This document shows, piece by piece, positions 48,365 to 63,849 of a stretch of DNA of 64,000 bases. The notes under the pieces are model-generated. The model did no database searches. It had not been told where the DNA came from and saw nothing but the letters and a program-made list of their open reading frames with translations. Numbering within the stretch: position 1 is the stretch's first letter; every line of letters starts with the position of its first letter. A program made the position numbers and the translations under genes. Source of the DNA: Adineta ricciae (lineage: Eukaryota; Rotifera; Eurotatoria; Adinetida; Adinetidae); the NCBI GenBank assembly GCA_905250025.1, contig CAJNOJ010000016.1:62001-126000 (forward strand). The letters are read 5' to 3'.

Positions 48365-49208
48365 GATCTAACCGCACAAGACAAGAAAAGATGGATGAAA
48401 TATATTGCCCACGTCGAGAATGAATCGATATCAAAATGAGTAGTTAATAAAAGCTCTTTTTTATTTGTATTTATATACAAAGCGTTTTATTCAGTTCGTT
48501 GAACAATGAAGGATGCAGGCGTAGAACAGAAAAGAAAAAAAAAACGTTTTCAAGTCATGTCTCAGATCTCAACGTCGAACAAACTCTCCTGAAAAGAACT
48601 CTTATAATGTTCTAAACTGAATCTGAGCAAATTTTGCTGAACAAGTCAGGAAATTACACATATATATATATATATATATATAATTTAAAATCTATGATTT
48701 GTATTGCGTTCAGAAGCACTGACGCAAGTTAACAAACGCTTACTTTATAATTGACATTGATTACTACGTGTTTTTCATGATTATTTCAGATATTATATTA
48801 ATGTTATACTTTTCCGATACACGTATCATATGCTCTGGTCTCCTGCCAGTAGAATGCTACTTACATAGACGTTCTAGCAAAATCGGATGTGACTAGTTCA
48901 TGATTACAGCAGAAATATTTGTTTATCTCGTAATCGCCGCTTTTTATGAAGATATAACCAATCACTGGAATAACTTCCATTCATATACGGATGTAGAGGA
49001 GCAGGAATAGGATGATAGGAACTATTTCGTTGCGTGATTTCATATTGAGTCATGTATTTTAATTATAAATTCATACGCGCACAAAAATTCTAATAGTTTT
49101 TCCTTCCTTAATTATCAAACATTTATGCAACGACATCGATGCTGTACTCTTAGATATAACAAATCTACTACGTATTATTCAGTTTGTTTTTGTATATTGA
49201 AATTAGAA
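48365..49208. other. Intergenic with AT-rich repeat
   Basis: Holds the likely promoter of the peptide gene and the 3' flank of the coiled-coil gene. A (TA)n tract of about 22 bases sits at 48661-48682. Confidence 0.5.
48661..48682. repeat. (TA)n microsatellite
   Basis: Eleven uninterrupted TA units, directly after ACACA. Confidence 0.9.
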
Positions 49209-50444
49209 TTAAGGTTTAATTGGAAAGTCTCGTATATGAACTGTATTTCGATATGTTGGATGTTGTTGTGTAATTAGAGCTGCAAGATCATTACGCATAT
49301 CAAGTATCAATTGTTTGATTTCTCGGTGTTCGTATTCGACGCGCGCTAAACGACCTTTCAGTTGTGCCATGTCAACTGGTTCGACAGGTGCCGATGACAT
49401 ATTTCCATGTAGAGTTTGTTCTGCACGTAAGCGACGTGCTTGCTCATCCAGAAGACGATTGAACAGACTAAATAAAAAACTTCATAGGGCGAAATAAATG
49501 TTTGTGCGAAGAGATTACTTCTTTTGCGCAGCTAATTTTTCTTCGCAAACGGCGTCACGCTCGCGAATGATTTGATTGATCGATCCTAAACGAGCTTTTT
49601 CACTTTGAAGTTGAGTTTCTTGAATAGCATCCTAAGTTAATTAATAGTAGACAAAGGATTAACAAGGATTTTCCGCAGTTTTCTTTTACTTTGAATTTCT
49701 TTTGAGATAATGATTTTTCGTAATGACGATCATCGTCGTAACGTTGATGTATGTATTTCTCAACTTCATCGACCTTTTCCTAGACAAAATTACAATCGGT
49801 CAACTTTCTCATCTGGTATATTTCGAATAACGTTACAAATCAGTTTGCAGTTAACCAAAACAAATGGTTAGTAAGTGGGTTAATTATTAACTTCAAAATT
49901 TGAGTCAATAAATCATCTCACTTTGTGTTCGTGAACATAAGCCTAGGCGAAACTGTACAATGTGAAACAGATTGAGAGAAACGGAAACTCGTAGTTTACT
50001 TGGATTAGTTGTGAATAATCATTGTTCAAGGTTGTTCGAAGATGTTCGAGATGTTGCGTGGCTTGACGTTTTTCTGCAACGGAAGACGAGTTATCACGTC
50101 GTTGTTTCATTGCTGATCTCAATTCTCGTTCACTATTGGCCAACTGCCGTTCAAAACGTCGTTGAGCACGATCAACCGTATGCTGATGTAGTTCGCTAGC
50201 TGTGCCTAAGCAAGTCAAATCAATGCAAAGAAATTTCTTGAAAAGTTGTTCGTTTGACATACGTGTTACTTTATCTCGGCAATCCCGACATGATTGTGAA
50301 CGAAGAGGATAGATATATTGAATTGCCGATCGTGTTCTATCTGTCATCTTTGCTGAGAAGTCTCGATTCTTTTCAATTGAACTGTGTTCTATTGAGGTTT
50401 GAAAAAGAGAGAAGAAATCGTTCATTACCTTGAATTCCAGCCAT
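49209..50444 (-). CDS. Coiled-coil protein of unknown function
   Basis: Seven short exons. The start is MAGIQ at 50444 with the donor GTAATG, followed by HSSIEKNRDFSAKMTDRTRS, a Cys-rich patch (YPLRSQSCRDCRDKV), then long charged heptad-like stretches (RAQRRFERQLANSERELRSA; QATQHLEHLRTTLNNDYSQL; EKVDEVEKYIHQRY; QETQLQSEKARLGSINQIIR). It ends RNTVHIRDFPIKP at 49209. Nearly the whole chain of about 300 residues is helical coiled coil, which suggests a cytoskeletal, centrosomal or ciliary scaffold. I do not recognise a specific family. Confidence 0.7.
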
Positions 50445-50640
50445 TTTTATTCAGGTTGTGATGGTTTATTCATCAAACAAACTGTTCACATTGAATACAT
50501 GACTGATAATGACATCTTTAGCACGATCATTGAATGGTACAAGTGGTAGACCAATGTATGCAGCAGCGACAAGAGAATGAAATTCTTTTTGTCAAATTCA
50601 AATATGATATTGATTTGATTTTCTGTTCGACAATAACAAA

Positions 50641-53482
<2,842 letters not shown>

Positions 53483-53852
53483 TTCGTTCTAAGAGAGAGA
53501 ATGATAATCAATGTAATTTGTATGTTTTCGATATTCGAAAAAGGAAAGGAAATCGTTTTCTCTGGATTAGATTTAATAAAAATTTTGTATATGAAAACAA
53601 AATCATCTCGCGGTTTTACATCCATTTACATTTCATTCGAGGATCTTTAAATTCGTCTTATCACAAGTTTTATCAACTCTCGAAGAAGTTAAATATACTC
53701 GTTGGAGAGAAAGATAATCGTAGCGATAATGATAAGAATATACATAAAAGGCTCGGCTAGATGAAGTCTTTTGCTTTTATTCAAAGCAAAAAAGTACGTT
53801 TCTGAGTATCCGAGGTTTCTTTAAGAATTGAGCAAAAATCCAAGAGAATAAA
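53483..53852. other. Intergenic
   Basis: 3' flank of PRPF40 and 5' flank of beta-mannosidase. An apparent plus-strand frame at 53518-53760 has no features. Confidence 0.45.
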
Positions 53853-56806
53853 ATGATGTTTTATTCTATTGCCTTGGTTCTTCTTCTTCATTTTATTTCA
53901 TCGTCATCATCCGTTCGAGTCCCGTTAACCGGTAACGATTGGTCAATAGATGACAATGCTAATCACACAGCACAAGGACAAGTGCCCGGTACCATTCATA
54001 CTATTCTCTTAGCTGCCAAGAAAATTCCGGATCCCTACATGGACTTCAACGATGTTGACCTACGTTTTCTAATTCATAATAAATGGGTATTTACAAAAAG
54101 CTTCAACCTCTCTGCCGACTTCCTCGCTTTCAATGATACTTATCTTCATCTTCAACAAATTGATACAGTTGCGAATGTAACTATCAATGGTTGTCCCATA
54201 GGTCGAACTGACAACATGTTTCTTGCATATGTCTTTACCGTTCCGAATACGTGTTTGAAAACAGAAAATGTGATCCAAGTTCATTTTCATTCGCCAGTTG
54301 TATATGCGCTGGAGCAATCAATAATTTATAATCGAACTGTGCAACCGCTTTGCCCAGCTAAGGCTCAACAGGGTGAATGTCATGTGCAATTTATTCGAAA
54401 AGAACCATGTTCATTCAGTTGGGATTGGGTATGACTTTTCCATCGAGTTGATTTCCGTCGAATAACTCAAAACATTCTCTTTCAGGGTCCAGCTTTTGCT
54501 CCGATTGGTATCACTGGCGATATTTACCTTGAAGCCATCAATGCCAGTGACATTATTATCGAACTCGAAAGTGTAAATATCGCTTCGTTTGATGTGGCAA
54601 ATAAAAACTGGCTCGTCGATGTGATTTTAAGCAGTAACAACGCTCCATTTTCAAGTACATTGAAATTCGTCTTAGAAAACACGACATGGACGTACGAAAT
54701 TGTTGTCCCATTTAATCGTAGTGTCACACTTCAAATCAAAATTCCCGACGCTCAAGTTGCACGTTGGTGGCCAAATGGTTACGGTGATCAAGTTTTATAT
54801 CGACTTTCAGTTTCTAACAAAGGCACGACGATTGATTCTCGTTTGATCGGTTTCCGTACAGTTGAGTTAGTTCAACATGAATACGGTTCAGGAATCAATG
54901 GCACATCATTTTATTTCGCAATTAATTCCAAACCAATCTTCATCAAAGGAAGCAACTGGATACCATCGGATGTATTTCAAGAACGTGTTAGTGACGAAAA
55001 ACTAGAACGTCTTCTTCAATCAGCACAACTGGCGCATATGAATATGTTGCGCATATGGGGTGGCGGTATTTATGAACGCGATTCATTCTATGAAATGACA
55101 GATCGATTAGGTATTATGCTTTGGCATGATTTCATGTTTGCATGCAGTTTGTAAGTTCACATTGAAAGTTCGAATTTGAAAGCGGTTTCATGAATAAATT
55201 TTTTGTTTAGGTATCCAGTTGATGACGCATTTCTATCCAATGTTCACGATGAAGTTATTTACCAAGTAAAACGTCTTCAATCACATCCATCAATCGTTAT
55301 CTGGGCTGGAAACAATGAGAATGAAGCGGCAGTTGCTCAGAATTGGTATCAAATACCAGCAGATCAAATGAATAGAACAAAAGACGAATATCGAAAGTTA
55401 TATATTGATACAGTGATGACGGCTCTACTTGAAGTAGATAAAGGTACGAACCGGCCGTTTGTTTCTTCATCACCATCGAATGGACTTGGCTCAATTCGAG
55501 AAAATTACATTGCTACCAATCCTCAAGATCCACTTCAAGGTATTGATGGTGATCTTCTTCTTGTGTCACTTTAACCTAGGTTTTAATAATTTAGGTGATG
55601 TGCACTTCTATGGTTATCAAGATGATTCATGGAATCCCAATACTTATCCGATAACTCGTTTTCTTTCGGAAACAGGTATTCAATCGTTGCCAAGTTTAGA
55701 TACATGGTTTGAAACAACGAATAATCAATCTGAGTTAACTTTCAACAGTTCATTCATTCTACATCGAGAACATTCAGAAAATCAAATAGAAGCTATGATG
55801 TTCGTCGAATTTCTCTAGTTTGATTAGAACTAATGTAGATTTTCTTTTCTTAAGGACTCATATTCAAAGCAACCTTCCATTACCAGTTACCAATGATTCC
55901 TTAAAACACTTTGGTCAAATGATTTATCTGAGTCAAATTCATCAAGCAATGACACTGAAAAGTATCAGTGATGTTTGTCGACTCCATTCATCCGTAGACA
56001 TGATCGATCCAAAGACTAGCGAAGGGTAAACTTTCTTCCATCATGTTTCATTTGTTTGCTAATTCTTATTCCACGTTAGAAATACAATGGGTTTAATGTA
56101 CTGGCAAATCAATGATATTTGGCAAGCGCCAACATGGGCCACCATTGAATATGGATTAAAATGGAAAATGGGTCATTATTTTGTTAAGCATATGTATGCG
56201 CCAGTCTATCCTATTGCTACACTCACGCCTTATTTAGCTAATGTAACAGATGAATCAGCACGAATTTTACTGTACATTGTCAATGAATTGAGTACAAACG
56301 TACGTGGCACATTAGTCTGCTCAGTCTATGGATTAGATTCGTTTCTTCCTCGTTTATCATTCGGTAGTGATGTAGCAATGAACTCTTCAGGTACACAACG
56401 AGTAGCTGATCTTCCGTATGCACTGATCTCAAGACGTGCGAATTGTGGAGATAACTCACAATGTATCATGCATTGCACCTTCAATTACAATGAACAATCT
56501 GTCAGACAGGTTTTACTCTTTAATCGACCAAAAAATTATCAATTATCCGATCCAAACTTGAAACTTCAAGCAGTCAAACCGATTTCGCCAACGGATTTTG
56601 ATATTACCATCACCGCTGATCGACCTGCTCTATTCGTATGGATTGATATTGTTGGCAATGTGACCGGTTACTTTTCTCGCAATGGACTTATGATGTTTGA
56701 ACCATCAGTGACCATTCGTTTTCATGCATGGTCGAATATAACTGACTTTTCGCGAATCAATTTTGACTTGCGTCATCTTTCTTTGTTTGACGTTACTTTA
56801 CCATAA
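53853..56806 (+). CDS. MANBA: Lysosomal beta-mannosidase (GH2)
   Basis: The N-terminal signal peptide is MFYSIALVLLLHFISSSSS. The jelly-roll sugar-binding start LTGNDWSIDDNANHTAQGQV and VPGTIHTILLAAKKIPDPYM is typical of MANBA. Middle exons give FSWDWGPAFAPIGITGDIYL, the acid/base region SIVIWAGNNENEAA and the nucleophile region TRFLSETGIQSLPS, followed by MGLMYWQINDIWQAPTWATI and GLKWKMGHYF. Catalytic Glu residues are present (GNNENE and FLSETG). The enzyme cleaves beta-mannose from N-glycan remnants in lysosomes; many Asn-X-Ser/Thr sites fit a glycosylated lysosomal protein. One intron uses the donor GTTCGT (55800). It is followed 87 nt later by SAMTOR. Confidence 0.95.
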
Positions 56807-56893
56807 TATCTTTTCCTATCGTTTAAAACATAACTAAATAAATACCTATTGATTCCTTTTTATTCTGAATCTTAGATTTGCATTGAATAAAAC

Positions 56894-58016
56894 ATGTCTT
56901 CGGAACAGTTGACGCTAGCAGATTCAATTAGAAAAGTTCATCAAGATTTACGCCGAGATGTCCATCAAAGTATTTGTTTTTCTCGTATGAATATTACTTA
57001 TGAATGCTTCTCTTTGTCACTTCTAGCACCTGAAGCAGCAGAATCGATTTGGAATGCACATGTTGCTAATTTTGATAAATTGAATGAATATGCTCAATCA
57101 ATGCGGCAACTAGCTGAGCACCATTGGGCGGACAAAGCACACGGGCAAACACGCTTGACTTGGTGTTATCAAACGATAAAAGATTATTTTCATGGTAAAG
57201 ATATCAGCGGTCTTCAAAGAAGACGTGCCCGCGACCAACGAAAACAAATCACGCACGAGATATGTTCAAATTGTCAAATTCGAATTGAGTACAACGCCTC
57301 GTATCACCTTAGATTTTATTGCCGAGTTCTCATTTTATTCTAGACATGGTATTCAGAAGCCACGTGTACTAGATGTCGGGTGCGGAGCAGTATCGAATGA
57401 TAACTAATCCTTTTTGTTTCTTCATTTTCGTAGAAGTTGTTACAACGCATTTTCTCAATATGAAGATCTGGAAACTGTTGCTATTGACATAGCGCCAGCT
57501 GACAAAGTAAATCTTGATCGTGTGACTTGTCGTTCGAAATCTTTTATTTCGACTTGATTTTAGTCAGTGCATCGTATCGATTTTCTCCGTACACCTCAGC
57601 CTCCTTTAATATGTACTCATTCATTCGATACGATTGTTTTTTCGCTTGTTCTGGATTATTTGCCAACGTGTGGTCAACGTCTTTCAGCTTGTCTCATTGC
57701 TCATCAGCTACTGACATGCTTTGGATTACTGCTAATCGTCGAGCCGGACTCGTCACTACGTGGAAATCGACAGGCAGCATGGCGGCAAGCTCTTGAATCT
57801 ATCGGTTTTGGTTTAGTATCATGTGTGAAAGCAACGAACCTGCATTGCATGGCCTTTCGAAAACTAAGTTTATCGAATGAAATGAATGTGAATGATTGTA
57901 CGCGAATAGCACAACTTTTGAATATCCCTCAAGATGACGAATCACTCGAAACTGACCGACAATCAGTTGATATTGATCAAAAACTCTTCGATGAACTTCC
58001 ATTTTTCGTCGATTAG
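56894..58016 (+). CDS. BMT2: S-adenosylmethionine sensor SAMTOR/BMT2
   Basis: Exons join across short introns (donors near 56968, 57261, 57379, 57507). The N-terminal helical part LADSIRKVHQDLRRDVHQ and ESIWNAHVANFDKLNEYAQS precedes the methyltransferase-like fold: PRVLDVGSCYNAFSQYEDLE, VAIDIAPADKSVHRIDFLR, FDTIVFSLVLDYLPTCGQR, LLIVEPDSSLRGNR and HCMAFRKLSLS near the end. The VDVGSC-type SAM motif, ID.AP and VVFSLLL-type element match SAMTOR, which in animals binds SAM and releases GATOR1/KICSTOR inhibition so that methionine supply signals to mTORC1. The fold resembles a methyltransferase, but no methylation activity is established. A TAG acceptor lies 18 bases before the start codon. Confidence 0.88.
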
Positions 58017-58124
58017 ATAAATGAGATCTCGCTATTTGAGTGTAAAATGTGAGTCTTGCCGTTTATTTTTGTTATCTTCAATGAAAACGTCAACATAAAT
58101 GTAAGAAAACAATAATGTTCAATG

Positions 58125-59790
58125 TTAGCATCTCGAGCCACAATGTGGACAATATCTTGCTGAAAGATTATTGAATATACTGCCACAATCACCGCATCGA
58201 ATTGCTACAGGCGGTGCTCGTCCAACAGCTGTTGGTCTAGTGGAACTATATTGATTATTGCCATACTGTTGCCGCGTTTGACCATAGTAAGAGTTAGATA
58301 GTTGGTGGCGTTGTTGTGGGTGTGAGGGTGGAGGTGGTTGAGTACGACGATAGTATACGCCTTCTTCATCATTTCGCTGGCGGGCACGTACATTTAAAGT
58401 CGTGTTTTCCTGTGTTCGTCCTGTGCGCATCAATACTGGTTTTTGAACAGGGCGATACGTTGGTTGATTATAATAGTCATCCTTCATCACAATGCATTCG
58501 TTAATTTACAATTCCATATCAAGAAAGAACTTACCTCAGGCGAATAGTAACGTGAAGGCGGTATTTCTTCTTCTTTCGAACCTAGACCAAATAACTTGCG
58601 AAAGCCCCATCCACCACTAGTTGTTTTTCGTGGCGGTGGAAGTGGTGCCTCTCGATATCTATACAAAAAATGAAAAAGAGAGTTGTGTTAGTGAATAACA
58701 ATAAATGAGGAATTGTCGTTACTCAGTTACGTTGCGTCTTACAATCATTGGAGCTGAGTTGCTATGTTTGTAACCGTTATTATAAACATCACGTGGATCT
58801 GCATTGGTACTCGCACGATACAATTGTTGCGGTTCTCGATATTGTGTGGATTGCTGTGGAGGAAGAGTTCGTCCCTTGAAGAGAAGAAAATAAAGCAGTT
58901 TACTTTTCCGATGAAATTGCTCTTTACTCTATCATATTGCGGATTCGGCCGAGCGTTCTTTCCGAATTTTCGTTCATGCTGTGATTGACAACTGGAAACA
59001 ATAAGAAAGAAATTAAACAAATGAAAAAAAAAGATGTATGCTTCATTCATTACAATGGAATGTGCCGTTCAGCTGCACCCGCATTGAAATTGCGATGGCA
59101 ATATGGACAATTGGTATAATCTAAATGAATAATAGAAGAAGAAGAAGAAGGAGAAAAGAATCAAGTAAGATTAATTTACCTGATGGGACTTCACTTGGTC
59201 GAAATGCAGGCAGTGGACCGCCCTGTTTCATCGCACGAGTTACGGAACGTGCCTCACGAATCGATTGAATCAACTGTTGATGTTTTTCTCTCCAGTTTGG
59301 CTTCCGTCCGTAATTCGACTAGAAGAATTTGAAATCAACGATCAATCATCGTAGTTTACTATGACTTTTACTCGATCATCGTGCGCTCGAGTTTCACCGT
59401 TGTAGATCTGAACGATTCGACAATTTTAATCTACTTCTCGATCGAACACTAAGAAACTCTCTATACCTGTGCTGTTCTCTTTGTTGCTTTATACGGTACA
59501 TCAGAACCCGTTGCTCTTTGCTTTCCCGCATCGAATACTTTACGTTTTTTATTTGAAGCTTTGCGACAAATCGCTTGATGTTTGCTCTAGAAATGAATAT
59601 GTGCTCGTTGCCAGTCACTTTCTTCACGTATCAACTCTCACCAACGTTTCCGGATTAAATTGTCGCCCACAAGTTTGACACGGATGCAAACGCACACGTC
59701 GTGTAGGATACGCTATTGAACACAATCGAATTTGTATAATGAAAACTTCCTTCACGTATTCTCTTTCTCACCTGTCAGATCTTCATCCAT
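58125..59790 (-). CDS. ZC2HC1A: C2HC zinc-finger protein ZC2HC1 (FAM164)
   Basis: The start is MDEDLT at 59790. The first zinc finger (LHPCQTCGRQFNPETLSKHQ, AICRKASNKKRKVFD) and KRATGSDVPYKATKR lead to SNYGRKPNWREKHQQLIQSI. The second finger is DYTNCPYCHRNFNAGAAERH and IPFCQSQ. These match ZC2HC1A/B (CKICGRTF...KH...C and CPYCQRRFNENAADRHI). A long disordered Pro/Gln/Tyr-rich part follows, then a C-terminal Zn ribbon (IRCGDCGSIFNNLSARYCPH, CGSRC), as in ZC2HC1A. Function is poorly known; it is probably nuclear or ciliary-associated, and no reaction is assigned. Six or more exons with short introns. Confidence 0.85.
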
Positions 59791-61050
59791 TTCGGCGTTT
59801 TTTTTTCAAATGAAATTAATAGATGTGAATGATTTCTGCTATGACATGCTTGTGTATGAAGTTAAAATGAAGTGATCGACAAAAAATTCCTCTATGGCAA
59901 CAACAACATCAAAATGACAGAACAGATCGAAACTCATGTCAGCCGTATTTGCCGTTTGAAGAGAAAGAAGGAAAAAAGAACAAAACGGTACCAATTAAAT
60001 CTCGTGTACAATACAGAACGAGCAAGAGAAACCGCCATTGAACAAGTTCAAATCTGAATTGCATCTTGAGCAACAGTCTTATTTTATTTAGTTTTTATAA
60101 TAAAAAAAAACAACTTCACACAACAAGGACCTGCAAAGCACATGTTCGTCGAATATTTAGACGTAATAGATAGAAGACATTGAATCTAGTGTTGATCGAA
60201 TATAGTCCGAACACTAAATCAAAGGTCTTCCAAATGAGCGTCATTTTGTGAGAAGAATTTTCCTAGAAGAAAACAACAGCTTGGCAATGTCCGATGAAAT
60301 TTTATGCAAATTTTCATCGTTTTTATTTGAAACTAATCTTTCACCAACCATTACTGCCGCTGATTATAAAGCGACAGGTCGACAATTTACTAAAAAAAGA
60401 AAATCGTCGTCGTTGTTGTCACAAGTGAATCGCGTTCATCTTCATTTTCTTCTTCTTCTTCTTCTTTTATTATGCATGCATACGTGCATAGACACAATTC
60501 ATCGACGTTTCTCCTCTTCTTTGTCACTTACTCGATATGGAAATGTGTTCAAGCGTGAAAACATCCACTAGTTGAAAAACTTCCACCCAATATCGTTTGT
60601 TACCAACCGACATTTTTTAAAACAATGAAACATACGGAATAAAGTTCATCATCAACACCCGTCTTCGCCTTTTTTCCTCTTCTCTTCCTTTCCTCAACAA
60701 TTTTTTCCTCATTTTTCTACTTTGTATTCAACGACACGATGACGACCAACAAGCATTCCACTTTTCTTCCTTCGGCTTCTTCCTACATATGTCTAATCCT
60801 CATAGTGAACTTTCTTCAATGTTCTTACCTAACAATAATATAAAACAATAAATTCAACAAAAAAAAACTTTCATTGAGCTAATGAAGAAAAATTAACTTA
60901 CCTTTTCTTTACTATGTCCTTCCCCACTAGTCGGTAGACTACATCTGCTCCATTTCGATGCTTTTAACTGAATGAATCTAACTTTCATTCTATCCCGCTT
61001 ATAAGTCTCAGTTTTTTTCTTTCTCTCATTTCTCTCTCTGACTTTCAAAG

Positions 61051-61089
<39 letters not shown>

Positions 61090-61633
61090 AGAATATCGAC
61101 ACAGCAGAGACACGTACTCAACAGTTAAAACAAGAGAGCAATGGATGTTTAGTATATGTTAAAATACCGGCAAGAGAGAGAGAGAATGAAAAAGAGAAGT
61201 GAAATCTATCTGTTTATTGTTCAAATATATTCGTCTGTCTACATTTATTAACAATATCTCATAATACATGCGACTATTCCAGGAAATATTCTTATCAGTT
61301 TTTTCTCTTCTATTCAAAACGGCGAACATATGTAGCATGCGTATGTCCTGTTAGTTATCTTTCTTTTCTCTCTAATGCACAAATGTTTCACCGGAAATAA
61401 CTTTCAATCTAACATTTAGTTGACTTTGTTGAAATATGATAAGATAGGATTGAGTAAATGTTGTCATTCTTTTCGAGATAGATCTTTTGCATCGAGATGC
61501 ATCTGTCGAGAGAAACATTTGCAAGCTGGTGTTCATTTTATTATTCGCAACTTAAATACAAACTTTTCAATTACGAAGACACATAAAAACTGATAATCAA
61601 AGAAAACGTCTTGTTCTGAAATGAGGAAAATAT
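59791..61633. other. Intergenic with simple repeats
   Basis: About 1.8 kb. It includes an (AG)n tract and CTT-rich sequence. Plus-strand frames at 59872-60057 and 60248-60571 and the minus frame at 60893-61102 come from low-complexity sequence and are not genes. Confidence 0.45.
61056..61083. repeat. (AG)n microsatellite
   Basis: About 14 AG units followed by GGAGGGAGAA. It translates as Leu/Ser runs on the minus strand, which explains the false frame there. Confidence 0.85.
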
Positions 61634-63849
61634 TCAACTGTAACCGCCGCCGTAATTATTACTGATTGTAGGATAAATTCCACTTGTAGTAGTGGTATTT
61701 GTGTTGTTATTACTGATCAGATGGCGTTTGCTTGGTGGAACAAGATGATCAGGTAGCGTTGTTGGTAATTCATGACCCTCGAGTTTAATTTTAACTAAAA
61801 TGAAAGAAGTTAAATCTGTTGATGACAGTCGACGAGAGGATAAAGATGAATGTATTCTATTCGTGTTCACCTTTGACATCTTCATTATGAATTTGTCGGC
61901 TTCTTTAGGAAAAGAAAAGAGTTCATATACATACTAAGATGTTGAGCGAGCGCCCATTCATCAATATCGAGCATGCCATCTTTGTCAATATCACTCAGTT
62001 TCCAAACACGACCGAGAACATTGTTTGGCTAAGAAAAGGGTAAAAGGTACTGGAATGAAAATGTTGACTTAACTCGATCAATCATACCAATTTTGACTTG
62101 ATCATTTCTTGTCTCGCAGAGGCACCGCTAACTTTACCATTCTGTGGTGACAATTGAGCAAATATTTGATCGTATTCGCCTCTCGAACGTTCAACAATCC
62201 ATTCATATTCACCTTTACCAGCATTGATACCTTCAACGGTGCCCTCTCCGAACGGAGTATCTTCCTGATCGTGAAATATTGTGCTTCCTAATTGAGTCAG
62301 TTTACTTTCGTTTTGGGCAGCTGAAGCCATGTATGCTTGTTCTTCGCGTGGCAACATGTTCATCAATCGAGGTACATCTTCAGCAAGCATTTTATCGACG
62401 CGATCGAGTATCTTTCGATCGAGAGATTTAAATTTTGTAAAATCCTAAAAGGCAAACATGGAGCACAAATGCTTCGAAGGCAAATTTCTCTAAACAACAA
62501 ACCATGTTGCGTAAAATTTCTTGCATACGATCTAGTTTCGGAAAATCGCCTAATGGAATATTTTGCTCGCGTTCAATTTTTTCGTAAATCAAATGCAAAT
62601 TCTACAAACAAGGAAAGACAAAGTTTCAGCAATAAGAAACACTATCGTCTTACATTGATCAATTCTCGACGTTTTGTATCTTTACCAAATACACTTGGCA
62701 TACTTTCTTTCAATTCGCTGATGATCATCGCGTGCACCTATTCGATGATCTGGTGAGTCATTTTTTCAAAACGTTCATCTTCTTACTCGAGCTAATCGTG
62801 CACGTTTGATCAAGTCATTTAGTTTTCGAAGTGTTGCTGTTCTTGGTAACGATTCTAGAAATACTAAACTAGCCAAACGATTATCTTACAGAGACTTCAC
62901 TTACCCAAATCACTAAATAAATCTTTAGCTTCTAATTCGAACAAACGTCGATTAAAATCAAATTGTAGCGGTTTTGACCAGAATGATCCAACATAAACTC
63001 GGCAAACTTCTGGCGTACCCAGAACTTTTCCTAATGACCACATCAGTGCGCCATAAACACGCATGAGCGCTTGCTGATCAATACTATCTGCTTTGTTTAG
63101 AACAATACGTATCTTATCATCATTTCGTCTTAAAACTTCGATCGCGCGTTTCAATTCATCGGATATATCCAACGATGTCACATCGAATAGTAACAAAATT
63201 CGATCACAACGATCGGCAAACCATTCAAGTACGTGACTGAATTCATAACCACGATCGACACGTTGCTTTTCACCCGCTAAGATACCTGGTGTATCAACAA
63301 AGGTAATCGTTTCGAGAATATCGTTCTTCAATTGTGAAGAAACAAATCGATTCAGGAAAGCGTTGCCAAATTTCGACAACGGTCGAAACGGTTTTGTTGG
63401 ATCGACAACTAAAGCATTGCCTGGCACAACCCCTGGGTGATCATTGTACATAATCGAAATAAATGAATCCGTTGTTGGCTCTATGGAAAGAAAAGAAGAC
63501 AAGATGAACGAGGAAGATTGACATCACTCCATTACCTGGCCCAATTCGAATGCCCGGAAAATCTTCCTACAAAAAAAATACAATTCTAGGGAACTTCGAA
63601 AGCAAAGGTTGCTCTGCTTACATTTAGTAAGTATCGAATAAATGTTGTTTTACCGACCGAGTACTGTCCAACAAGCAAAACCATTGGTTTCGCGGCGAAA
63701 TCGCTGTCTTCCAATTGTGAGGAATGAAATTCATGAAATCTATATGCTTCTTCAAGTGGTAATAGCTTCGTTGAATAGATTTGCTTTAAACCTTGAACAA
63801 CGCTCGTGTATAATTCTTTGTTAGCTTGGTCTTTTTTCCAGAATGGCAT
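61634..63849 (-). CDS. EHD1: EH-domain dynamin-like ATPase (EHD family)
   Basis: The start is [16 protein letters not shown] at 63849. The P-loop reads [18 protein letters not shown] (usual EHD: GQYSTGKTT), then [40 protein letters not shown], then the NKAD motif ([20 protein letters not shown]). A helical region ([20 protein letters not shown]) and the C-terminal EH domain follow, with its Ca2+ EF-hand ([20 protein letters not shown]). Further C-terminal residues are [20 protein letters not shown] and an Asn/Gly-rich tail. EHD proteins oligomerise on membranes and tubulate them during endocytic recycling, binding NPF-motif partners through EH. The extended Asn/Thr/Tyr/Gly tail is unlike the short vertebrate end. 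Confidence 0.95.

Noticed and set aside
58200-58330. G-rich (TGTGGG-like) sequence resembling rotifer telomere repeats
   Set aside because: It is part of the coding sequence of the zinc-finger gene on the minus strand and does not repeat.
60893-61102. Minus-strand frame rich in Leu/Ser
   Set aside because: Most of it is translated (AG)n microsatellite.
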